Shown one piece after another: positions 1-9,249 of a DNA stretch of 10,138 bases (positions within the stretch are counted from its first letter, which is position 1; each line of letters starts with the position of its first letter). The DNA comes from an uncultured Collinsella sp. (GTDB lineage: Bacteria > Actinomycetota > Coriobacteriia > Coriobacteriales > Coriobacteriaceae): contig CABMPS010000056.1 in assembly GCA_902388545.1 (NCBI GenBank), positions 1 to 10,138 of the forward strand, given 5' to 3'. A model generated the notes under the pieces. It was not told the DNA's origin, did no database searches, and was given only the letters and a program-made list of their open reading frames with translations. The position numbers were made by a program, and so were the translations under genes.

Positions 1-41
1 AAAGAACCCCCGCCGCACGTAGTGCGCAGCGGGGGTTCTTT
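1..41 (-). terminator. Intrinsic terminator downstream of nifJ
   Basis: Bases 1-13 and 29-41 are perfect reverse complements. Inside them, 14-18 pairs with 22-26 around a GTA loop, leaving only two unpaired bases (27-28). Read on the minus strand, the GC-rich stem ends in TTCTTT. It lies about 50 bases after the nifJ stop codon, so it very probably ends the nifJ transcript. The A-rich opposite arm means it could also work for a plus-strand transcript arriving from outside the window. Bases 42-93 hold nothing else that I can see. Confidence 0.9.
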
Positions 42-93
42 CATGTCCGAGGACGTCCGCGAAGGTTAGCCCTCAGATCCTGCGGTGGGAGAC

Positions 94-3633
<3,540 letters not shown>

Positions 3634-3665
3634 ATACCCCTCTCCTCTCATATAGGTATACAGGC

Positions 3666-3681
3666 CCCGGCGATCGCCGGG
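3666..3681. promoter_or_regulatory. Perfect 16-bp palindrome upstream of nifJ
   Basis: CCCGGCGATCGCCGGG is a perfect 16-base palindrome whose near edge lies 32 bases before the nifJ start codon. It could be a protein-binding operator or a leader hairpin. Nothing in the sequence identifies a regulator. A related but imperfect string, CCCCGGCGATGGG, occurs at about 3869-3881. Confidence 0.4.
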
Positions 3682-3886
3682 ATGTTGGCGTGATGGGATT
3701 TTCGCTGTTGCTTCCAATCATCTGGCAGGCAGGCTCAGCAGCAGGTACATGGCGTGGAGAGAAGGCATGCCGAGGCGAGGAGGGCTGCACGCGCTCCACA
3801 AGCCCAGCTACCCGTCTTGCACATGACCGAGCGCCGCAAAGGCCGCATGCCGGATGCTCCCGGGCACGCCCCGGCGATGGGAAGCG

Positions 3887-3917
3887 CCCGCAACGGAAAT
3901 CCGCATGCGGGTTTATT
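3887..3917 (+). terminator. Terminator-like hairpin on the plus strand
   Basis: CCCGCA (3887-3892) pairs with TGCGGG (3906-3911). Inside, CGG (3894-3896) pairs with CCG (3901-3903) around an AAAT loop, and the stem is followed by TTTATT. The polarity fits plus-strand transcription, but there is no plus-strand gene upstream that it could serve. It may therefore end an unrecognised small RNA, or be fortuitous. Confidence 0.35.
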
Positions 3918-3993
3918 GTACCCCGCCGTCAAGTGTAATTTCGACAAATATAGGTGGGCGGTAAAGGTTTACCTCGGGTGACTGCCGGGAGCA

Positions 3994-4024
3994 AAATGAT
4001 CCCTTGGGGACGGAGGGGCCATTT
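3994..4024 (-). terminator. Possible terminator of the kinase/FHA operon
   Basis: AAATG (3994-3998) pairs with CATTT (4020-4024). After one mismatch, TCCC (4000-4003) pairs with GGGG (4015-4018), one of these pairs being a wobble. On the minus strand the 3' arm is U-rich (CATTTT). It begins 12 bases after the FHA gene's stop codon, where an operon terminator is expected. The stem is imperfect and the U run lies within it, so the call is moderate. Confidence 0.4.
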
Positions 4025-4035
4025 GGCGGGACTGG

Positions 4036-4974
4036 CTAGAGGGCACCGAAGAGGATGGCGTAGGTAGTGGATTCGCCGAGCTTGAGCTCGTCGCCGGGAT
4101 TGAGTTGGGCGGAACGGCCGGGCTCGACCTGAATGCAGACGCGCGTGGCCCCGTTTACCACCACGGTTCCGTTGGTGGACGACAAGTCCTCGACGTGCCA
4201 GATATTTTGAGCATCGCACCAGATATGGGCATGGCGGGCCGAGACATCGTCGCCGACGTCGGTAATATCGCCCTCACCAGTGGCCAGCGCACCAATCTCA
4301 ACACCCTGCTCACTCGGCTGAATCCAGCGCGGGGCGCTCACGACAAAACTGTTTTGTACGCGCAGCAAGCCCAAGGGGTGCGCCGGAGCGGGTTCGCGTT
4401 CGCCCGCGGTCATCGACATGCCAAGCGAACGCGGCGTGGAGGTGCCTCCGCCACAGGTCGCGTGCGCGTAGTCGATGGCATAGTTCACCGAGGACCGCAC
4501 ATCCGCCGAACAACCGACGGCGACAAACAGCACCAGCACGGCCTCGGCGCGCTCGGCGGGCATGAGTTCCGCCGCCTGGGACAGGCGATCGAGCGCGTTG
4601 CGATAGAGATTCGTGTCCTGATGGCACTCTTCGAGCGCGCGTACCATCGGTTCACCTGCAGGACCGCACACCATATTGATCACAGCCGTGGAGTCCATGG
4701 GATTGCGCTGGCGCAGGGCCAGTTGCGACATAATACGCGCAGCCGAGGTACCGTATTCGGCAAAGTAGCGCTGCTGAAGCGTGCCGACCGGCGCGCGAAC
4801 GATAAAGCGGGAAACCCAAGAGCGATCGGCGGCTCGGCTCTGCGGGCTGCGGCCGTCGGCGAGCGGACGGGACGAAAGCACCAAGCCGCACAGCTCGATA
4901 TGGCTCAGATGCGCCGCGCGCTTAAAGATGTCAAACATGGCCCCGCATGGGGTGAGCTCAACTTGAGATGCCAT
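4036..4974 (-). CDS. FHA-domain protein with an unrecognised N-terminal region
   Basis: This is a 312-residue, probably cytoplasmic protein with no signal peptide or membrane helix. Residues about 221-310 form a forkhead-associated (FHA) domain, a family that binds phosphothreonine peptides. SxxH is present at S245/H248 (SARHAHI), and the classic DLSSTNGT is at 263-270 with N268. The Arg of the usual N-terminal Gly-Arg pair appears replaced by Ala (G228-A229). Residues 1 to about 215 match no family I can name. They contain an Ala/Leu/Glu-rich, probably helical stretch around residues 100-170. The ATG at 4974 is supported by AAGGAGG at 4983-4989, located inside the end of the kinase gene, with only 3 bases between the genes. 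It is the last gene of the operon and the likely reader of phosphorylation made by the upstream kinase. The FHA call is firm; the pairing with the kinase is inferred from the operon. Confidence 0.9.
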   Translation of the reverse strand: MASQVELTPCGAMFDIFKRAAHLSHIELCGLVLSSRPLADGRSPQSRAADRSWVSRFIVRAPVGTLQQRYFAEYGTSAARIMSQLALRQRNPMDSTAVINMVCGPAGEPMVRALEECHQDTNLYRNALDRLSQAAELMPAERAEAVLVLFVAVGCSADVRSSVNYAIDYAHATCGGGTSTPRSLGMSMTAGEREPAPAHPLGLLRVQNSFVVSAPRWIQPSEQGVEIGALATGEGDITDVGDDVSARHAHIWCDAQNIWHVEDLSSTNGTVVVNGATRVCIQVEPGRSAQLNPGDELKLGESTTYAILFGAL

Positions 4975-4977
4975 GAC

Positions 4978-6822
4978 CTAGGCCTCCTTGGTCGTAGAAA
5001 TAGAATCGGACGATACTTCGACAGGTCCGCCAAAAGTACGGGCAGCTGCGGCTCCACCGGCAAGCGGAGTCGCCATCTGGGCTTTTGTGCGTCGCGGTGC
5101 CGAAACGGGAAGTTCAAAGGCAAAGCCCATCGCAAGCAAAAACCACGTAAGCGTATAGGTTGCAACCAGAGCGGCAACAAGGCCGCCCATCACGGCGCGT
5201 TGGGAAAATACGCTACATGCAGCCACAACCAGTACTGGAACCTCGCAGGCAGAAAGCGCAAGCACACCCTGCAGGAACCCCGAGCGCCGATTGCGCGCAA
5301 GTGCCCCCGCGGTAACGCCGGCTATGCCTGGCAGCGCCAACGCCAGTGCGGCAATAATACCCGGTAGCGTCCCAGACCACACGAGCGATCCCAAAGTCGC
5401 CGTCACGCGAGCGCCCGACGCCAGCAGCGCGGCCGAAACCACGACCACAGCCCAAACCACGCCACAGACGACCGTCGCGCCGACCATCAGCGCGCGACGA
5501 ACCGCACGGCCAGACGCATCCATGGGGCACGGCGTGAGCGGCTCGCCGCGGAGCGAACGACCGACATTTTGCGCATAGTGGTCACAAAACGCCGAGAGCG
5601 CCGCCTCGACCGCCGCCGGCTCGGGACGATCTTTTTGATGGCTGGACAGACAGGCCATCACCACGTCGAACAGCTGGGCATCGACAAACGCCAGCGCATC
5701 GCGTAGCTCTTCGGAATCCGGCTCAAGCCCTAGCTGCTGGGCCTGCTCGGCCGCGGCGAGCGCCACATCGGGCTCACGACGAAGCAGCTGAGTCAAATCA
5801 CAACCGGGCGCATGGGCACCAATGGGATAGTCGGGCCGCGTGTCCATCTTGAGACGGTAGGGGCTCGCGATGTCGCGCGTCTTTTTGCGCGAACCCGAGG
5901 TGCCCGAAGTGCTCGGCGCGGCTTCGTATGGCGCGACGCCGGCAATGAGCTCGTAAACCGTGCTTGCCGCGGCATAGACGTCGATCGCCGGCGACATACG
6001 CAAAGCGCGCAGATCGGGAATATCGTCGGTGAGCATCTCGGGTGGGGCATAGGCAACCGTCGCGCGACGCAGCGTGGCATAGCGCTCCGTAAACGACGCC
6101 TTGCCGCCGGTACCGGCCACGGCCGACACAGGCTCGAGCGCCAGCGACGAGCCAAAGTCGATCAGGCACAGGTCAAAGGTGCCCTCGGCAAGCTGCCGGT
6201 CAAGCGGTAGACGCGCCGTACGCACCATAATATTAGCGGGCGAGATATCGCGATGGACAAAGCCCTCACCCACCAGGCTCATACGGCAGAGCAGATCGAA
6301 CAGGTCGCGACCCAGACGCGCCGCCACAAGCGGCGACAGGCGTCCGGCATCGTCCACGGCGAGTCGCGAACGCAAGCGGGCAAGCGTCTCGCCCTCGACC
6401 CATTCCATGACAATTGCAGGCACACCGTCGACCTCGCCCCAGCCATAGAGGCGGGGAAAGCCCTTAAGGCCCGAAAGGGCGCGATGGCATTCATATTCCT
6501 CGCGAAATGCCGCTTTGAACTTGGCGACCAGCGCCTCGTGAGTTGCATCGTCGTCAAACTCATCGCGCGTCGGCAAGATGAGCTGCTTGAGCGCCACGGC
6601 CTCGCCTTGGGCGTTGACGGCACGCGTCACGCGGCCGATACCGCCACGGCGCATGGTGGCATCGTCGGCAAACAGCATCGTAAAACGACGCAGATAGGCA
6701 GGCAGTTCGTCCTGACCGAGCGCAATGGCCGGCTCAAACCCGTCGACACGCGCCAGGCGCAGGCCGACCATGGGATCGCGACCGAGCGATTGCGGTGTGG
6801 TGGATGCAAGATCGGTCATCAT
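4978..6822 (-). CDS. Membrane Ser/Thr protein kinase (Hanks type) with four C-terminal membrane helices
   Basis: This 614-residue kinase should phosphorylate Ser/Thr of cytoplasmic targets. Kinase subdomains in order are: a glycine loop (GGIGRV, 60-65), the ATP lysine in VALKQ (K79), a helix-C glutamate in FREEYE (E108, E109 or E111), hinge MEWVEGETL (139-147), catalytic HRDISPAN (D192, N197), DFG (222-224), APPE (259-262), D281 in helix F, and the closing RP (399-400). All key residues are present, so it should be active. About 80-100 residues between helix F and the last subdomain (about 301-385) look like an enlarged insert with a Ser/Thr/Lys-rich stretch. Hydrophobic segments at about 446-468, 482-509, 518-539 and 543-569 make four membrane helices, placing both ends in the cytoplasm. 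There are no PASTA repeats. The tail ends in a Ser/Thr-rich stretch (604-611). The start overlaps the previous gene's stop as ATGA without its own strong ribosome site, implying translational coupling. A second ATG follows immediately (6819). Confidence 0.93.
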   Translation of the reverse strand: MMTDLASTTPQSLGRDPMVGLRLARVDGFEPAIALGQDELPAYLRRFTMLFADDATMRRGGIGRVTRAVNAQGEAVALKQLILPTRDEFDDDATHEALVAKFKAAFREEYECHRALSGLKGFPRLYGWGEVDGVPAIVMEWVEGETLARLRSRLAVDDAGRLSPLVAARLGRDLFDLLCRMSLVGEGFVHRDISPANIMVRTARLPLDRQLAEGTFDLCLIDFGSSLALEPVSAVAGTGGKASFTERYATLRRATVAYAPPEMLTDDIPDLRALRMSPAIDVYAAASTVYELIAGVAPYEAAPSTSGTSGSRKKTRDIASPYRLKMDTRPDYPIGAHAPGCDLTQLLRREPDVALAAAEQAQQLGLEPDSEELRDALAFVDAQLFDVVMACLSSHQKDRPEPAAVEAALSAFCDHYAQNVGRSLRGEPLTPCPMDASGRAVRRALMVGATVVCGVVWAVVVVSAALLASGARVTATLGSLVWSGTLPGIIAALALALPGIAGVTAGALARNRRSGFLQGVLALSACEVPVLVVAACSVFSQRAVMGGLVAALVATYTLTWFLLAMGFAFELPVSAPRRTKAQMATPLAGGAAAARTFGGPVEVSSDSISTTKEA

Positions 6823-7724
6823 AGGGCAAGCGCCGCCACGTTATTGTTGAAGTTACCGAGCGCGACGTCATCATCGCCGTAATGGCCGACCCATTGACAT
6901 AGGTTGGTGTAACAGCCCCACAGATTGGCATACTGCTGATACCACTTTGACCGGGGCGAGAATGTCTGACGACCGAACTCGGCTCGAATGACAAACATCT
7001 CCCCGACCAGGCTGTCGCACGGCCTGGGATCTCCCGTAGAGTTATAGGTCGAGACCACGTCATTGGCACGAGAAACATAGCCGTCGAGCATGTTGTACTT
7101 GGTCACAAGCCAACTGTGAATGCTCTCTTCCTCAGCAGCGGAAAGGCCACCGGAGTTTGCATCGTTGTCAGCGTTGCCGCCCGTCGAGCCGCCGTTTCCA
7201 GACCCTCCGGCAGAGGAACCCGGCCCAGAGCCGCCGCCCGAACTCGACGAATCCGAGCCGGAGCCAGAAGTATCCGAGCTACCGGGCTTTCCGGACTGCT
7301 GGGCGTCCTGCTCCTTCTGCCGCTCGACCTTATTCACCGTTGCCGCCACGCTATTGTTGGACAACCGATCGATGATCTTGGTGTTGGTGAGCACGATGGT
7401 TTTGCCATTGGCAAGCGTGACTTCGTTGTCCGGGGCCTCGGCGCCGTCCGCGTCGTCGGCGCCAAACACAATATGCGCGACCACACTTGCCCAAGCATAT
7501 CCAGTCGTGGTGCCCAGATCACTTTTGACCTCATGCCCCACGTGCGGTTCGCGTGCGGCATGTGCCTGCATCATGGACGGCACGGTCATGCCATAGGCAG
7601 AAACGCCAGCTATGACCAGCACCAGCGAGCAAGACAGCAGTGCGTACGCCCGCGGCGCCAAGCCCAGTCGGCGTCGCATGCGCACCGCGGCGCCGCGCTT
7701 TGTCTGAGTGCCACCGGGCCGCAT
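6819..7724 (-). CDS. Membrane-anchored or secreted protein of unknown function, first gene of the kinase operon
   Basis: I do not recognise a family. The 301 residues begin with a basic stretch (residues 9-25) and a hydrophobic segment (about 26-48), a signal anchor or a signal peptide with possible cleavage after AHA (54-56). A globular region of about 65-140 follows, then a Gly/Ser/Asn-rich low-complexity linker (about 144-193). The C-terminal domain (about 194-301) is rich in Trp/Tyr and has three cysteines (C236, C271, C276). Linker and C-terminal domain should lie outside the cell. I chose the ATG at 7724 because GGAGGAG (7730-7736) sits at ideal spacing. An in-frame ATG at 7781 could add 19 residues by leaderless translation. 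The stop overlaps the kinase start (ATGA), so it should be made with the kinase. It could be a sensor, ligand-binding partner or substrate; this is inference. Confidence 0.85.
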   Translation of the reverse strand: MRPGGTQTKRGAAVRMRRRLGLAPRAYALLSCSLVLVIAGVSAYGMTVPSMMQAHAAREPHVGHEVKSDLGTTTGYAWASVVAHIVFGADDADGAEAPDNEVTLANGKTIVLTNTKIIDRLSNNSVAATVNKVERQKEQDAQQSGKPGSSDTSGSGSDSSSSGGGSGPGSSAGGSGNGGSTGGNADNDANSGGLSAAEEESIHSWLVTKYNMLDGYVSRANDVVSTYNSTGDPRPCDSLVGEMFVIRAEFGRQTFSPRSKWYQQYANLWGCYTNLCQWVGHYGDDDVALGNFNNNVAALAL

Positions 7725-7746
7725 GCGTTCTCCTCCAACAAAAACA

Positions 7747-7764
7747 CGCCGCTCGGGAGCGGCG
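7747..7764 (-). terminator. Terminator-like hairpin (possible attenuator) in the leader of the kinase operon
   Basis: CGCCGCT (7747-7753) and AGCGGCG (7758-7764) form a perfect 7-bp GC-rich stem with a four-base loop. On the minus strand the stem is followed by TGTTTTTG, as in an intrinsic terminator. It lies downstream of the likely promoter at 7787-7795 and ends only about 10 bases before the GGAGGAG ribosome site at 7730-7736. There is no room for a promoter between it and the gene, so operon transcripts must cross it. Confidence 0.65.
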
Positions 7765-7786
7765 CATTCATTCGAATCCATATTTG

Positions 7787-7795
7787 AGTGTATCA
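7787..7795 (-). promoter_or_regulatory. Extended -10 promoter for the kinase operon
   Basis: The minus strand reads TGATACACT, a TGn extension plus a TACACT -10 box. A TTGCGC that could act as a -35 lies 19 bases further upstream, inside the palindrome GTTGCGCAAC (7809-7818). The start of transcription would fall at about 7779-7781, which coincides with an in-frame ATG at 7781. A leaderless transcript is therefore possible. Confidence 0.5.
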
Positions 7796-7833
7796 GCGAA
7801 CCCAAAAGGTTGCGCAACGAATGGGCAAATTAA

Positions 7834-7853
7834 GGATGCGAGTGGAAGCATCC
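7834..7853 (-). terminator. Possible recR terminator (weak hairpin)
   Basis: GGATGC (7834-7839) and GCATCC (7848-7853) form a 6-bp stem with an 8-base loop. On the minus strand it is followed by TTAATTTG. Position and polarity suit termination of the ybaB-recR transcript, but the stem is short. Confidence 0.35.
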
Positions 7854-7902
7854 ATGCGATAAGCGGATACAAAGCATCTTTGTTGCACAACAAACTTACA
7901 GT

Positions 7903-7932
7903 CGCACGGGGAAATTATGACTACCCCGTGCG
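7903..7932 (-). terminator. Hairpin downstream of recR
   Basis: CGCACGGGG (7903-7911) pairs perfectly with CCCCGTGCG (7924-7932), a 9-bp stem with a 12-base AT-rich loop, about 40 bases after the recR stop. The U run after it on the minus strand is poor (ACTGTAAGTTTG), so it may be a 3'-end-stabilising hairpin or a weak terminator working with the one at 7834-7853. A further inverted repeat, TTTGTTG-ca-CAACAAA, lies at 7879-7894. Confidence 0.5.
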
Positions 7933-7969
7933 TCGCGAGGAAAACATACGGCAGGAGCAGGCTCGCCAC

Positions 7970-8566
7970 CTAAATCGTGCGACGGGCCTCGATGGCGCGC
8001 CCGAGCGTAAGCTCGTCGGCATACTCCAGGTCGCCGCCCACGGGCAGGCCGCTCGCCAGACGCGACACCTCGACGCCCAGCGGCTTGATAGTGCGGGCCA
8101 GGTAGCTCGCCGTGGTCTCGCCCTCAATATTGGGGTTGGTGGCGATGATGACCTCGTGGATGTCCTCGTGACCCAAGCGTGCCAGCAGCTCGCGAATGTG
8201 CAGCTGCTCGGGGCCAATCTTGTCCATGGGGCTGATCACGCCGCCCAATACGTGGTAGAGACCGTGGTAGCTGCCCGTGCGCTCGATCGCCTGGACGTCG
8301 CGCGGCTCGCCCACCACGCAAATGCGAGTGGTGTCGCGCATCGAATCCTGGCAGATGGAGCACTCGTCGGCCGTGGCGTAGTTAAAGCAGCGGCTGCAAA
8401 AGTGAACCTCCTGCTTAACCTCCAGGATGGCCTCGGCCAGGCGGCGCGCCTCCTCGGCGTCAGCCTCCAACAGGTAATAGGCGATGCGCTGAGCTGACTT
8501 GGGACCAATGCCCGGCAGGCGGCCCAGCTCATCGAGCAGTTTTTGCAGACTGTGATTCGCACTCAT
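7970..8566 (-). CDS. recR: Recombination mediator RecR
   Basis: RecR acts with RecO (and RecF) to load RecA on single-stranded DNA during gap repair. The 198 residues are the normal family length. Visible parts are an N-terminal helix-hairpin-helix ([11 protein letters not shown], 17-27), a Cys4 zinc finger (C57, C60, C69, C72), a TOPRIM domain from about residue 79 (RICVVGEP, then ATNPNIEGE) and the C-terminal [12 protein letters not shown] motif. The ATG at 8566 is the only sensible start. It lies 13 bases after the ybaB stop but has no Shine-Dalgarno sequence (the preceding bases are CACGCATATAT), so initiation may depend on ribosomes finishing ybaB. It forms an operon with ybaB, the classical arrangement. 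Confidence 0.97.
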   Translation of the reverse strand: MSANHSLQKLLDELGRLPGIGPKSAQRIAYYLLEADAEEARRLAEAILEVKQEVHFCSRCFNYATADECSICQDSMRDTTRICVVGEPRDVQAIERTGSYHGLYHVLGGVISPMDKIGPEQLHIRELLARLGHEDIHEVIIATNPNIEGETTASYLARTIKPLGVEVSRLASGLPVGGDLEYADELTLGRAIEARRTI

Positions 8567-8579
8567 ATATATGCGTGTC

Positions 8580-8900
8580 TTAGAACGGCATGCCCGGGAT
8601 GTTGAGGCCGCCGGTGATGGCGCCCATTTGCTTGTTGGCGAGCTCGTTGACGCCGCGGACGGCCTCGTTGACGGCAGCCATGATCATGTCCTGCAGCATA
8701 TCGACGTCCTCGGGATCGAGGGCATCGGGGTCGATGGTAAGGTTGACGAGCTCCATCTCGCCGTTAACGGTCACCTTGACCATACCGCCGCCGGCAGAGG
8801 CGTCGACGGTCTGGGACTTAAGGTTTTCCTGCGCGGCGGCAAGCTGCTCCTGCATCTTGCGAGCCTGCTTCATCATTTGCTGCATGTTCATACCGGCCAT
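8580..8900 (-). CDS. YbaB/EbfC family nucleoid-associated protein
   Basis: This is a 106-residue member of the YbaB/EbfC family, small dimeric proteins that bind DNA and are usually encoded between dnaX and recR. Family signs are a Met/Gln-rich N-terminal helix ([17 protein letters not shown]), the central VKVTVNG strand, the ID(P)DAL..ED motif around residues 57-65, the helical AVNEA stretch and the short tail GLNIPGMPF. The ATG at 8900 has AAGGAG at good spacing. Its stop is 13 bases from recR, and the two genes are surely co-transcribed. The exact cellular role of the family is not settled. Confidence 0.95.
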   Translation of the reverse strand: MAGMNMQQMMKQARKMQEQLAAAQENLKSQTVDASAGGGMVKVTVNGEMELVNLTIDPDALDPEDVDMLQDMIMAAVNEAVRGVNELANKQMGAITGGLNIPGMPF

Positions 8901-9061
8901 GATGGCTCCTTTACGTGCGGCCGCACGCCGAGCTGCAAGGGCAGCCGGAGCGCGACGGGACTTTCAAACTCAAAAATCGTACCACGGCGCGGGGCAAGCA
9001 AGCGGGGCGGACACGCTACCTCAGTCGATATACATGTCCTTGAGCGTGACGCACGCCCAAG

Positions 9062-9097
9062 ATTATGCAAGGTCGAATTATGCAAGGTTGCATAATT
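9062..9097. repeat. Direct and inverted TTATGCAA repeats (operator-like)
   Basis: ATTATGCAAGGT occurs at 9062-9073 and again at 9077-9088, a 15-base period. The second copy begins a perfect inverted repeat, AATTATGCAA-gg-TTGCATAATT (9076-9097). There are thus three half-sites, two forward and one reverse. This resembles a binding site for a dimeric regulator or a small stem-loop. It lies between the divergent ybaB and plus-strand genes and could control either. Confidence 0.6.
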
Positions 9098-9208
9098 ATC
9101 TCAAGCTACATCTAGCAGAGCTGGAACCAGGCAGTTTATGCGTAGGGCTACAAGGCTACATGGCAAAATGCCGAGCCGCTGCTCGAGGCGGCACGCATGG
9201 CGGCTGGG

Positions 9209-9214
9209 TATAAT
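9209..9214 (+). promoter_or_regulatory. -10 box of the plus-strand membrane gene
   Basis: A perfect TATAAT lies 35 bases before the GTG start and would give a leader of about 30 bases that includes GGAGG at 9238-9242. I see no -35 hexamer at 16-18 bases, so an activator may be needed or the match may be partly fortuitous. Confidence 0.45.
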
Positions 9215-9249
9215 TTGATTGTCATAGATGACGATTTGGAGGTGCCCTC

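Larger units (their letters stand above)
3634..4035. other. Intergenic region between nifJ and the FHA gene (402 bases)
   Basis: I see no convincing gene on either strand. Short open frames here have no recognisable protein character. The region must contain the nifJ promoter, but I cannot place a good -35/-10 pair. The AT-rich box TATACCTATA at 3651-3660 (minus strand) is the nearest candidate and would give a very short leader. A TTGACG at 3926-3931 (minus) has no partner at the right distance. Several palindromes are listed separately. GGTAAA-gg-TTTACC at 3960-3973 is a further small inverted repeat. Confidence 0.6.
8901..9249. other. Intergenic region between ybaB and the plus-strand gene (349 bases)
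   Basis: There is no intact gene here. On the minus strand a TACGAT (8976-8981) could be a weak -10 for ybaB, with no good -35. The middle holds the TTATGCAA repeats (9062-9097). The right end holds a TATAAT box and a ribosome site for the plus-strand gene. A short run of codons in frame (9146-9253, plus strand) looks protein-like and ends in a TGA that overlaps the GTG start of the next gene. It lacks a good start and may be a gene remnant. Confidence 0.5.

Noticed and set aside
3690..3981. Two short plus-strand open frames in the nifJ upstream region
   Set aside because: There is no ribosome site, the composition is Arg/Pro/Cys-rich, and both frames run over palindromic sequence; probably non-coding.
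3634..4035. A riboswitch or structured leader upstream of nifJ
   Set aside because: I looked for cobalamin- and glycine-riboswitch-like cores and found no convincing consensus; only simple hairpins are visible.
4105..5367. A 420-codon plus-strand open frame opposite the FHA and kinase genes
   Set aside because: It spans two well-supported minus-strand genes; its composition is Arg/His/Gly-rich and it shows no motifs.
7640..8497. A 285-codon plus-strand frame opposite recR
   Set aside because: It crosses the recR gene and the hairpin-rich spacer and is an antisense shadow.
9003..9040. A short minus-strand frame ending in LKDMYID before ybaB
   Set aside because: It is only about a dozen codons after an in-frame stop; too short to support a gene or remnant.
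8901..9249. A signal recognition particle RNA gene, often found near dnaX
   Set aside because: The conserved core of SRP RNA is absent on both strands.
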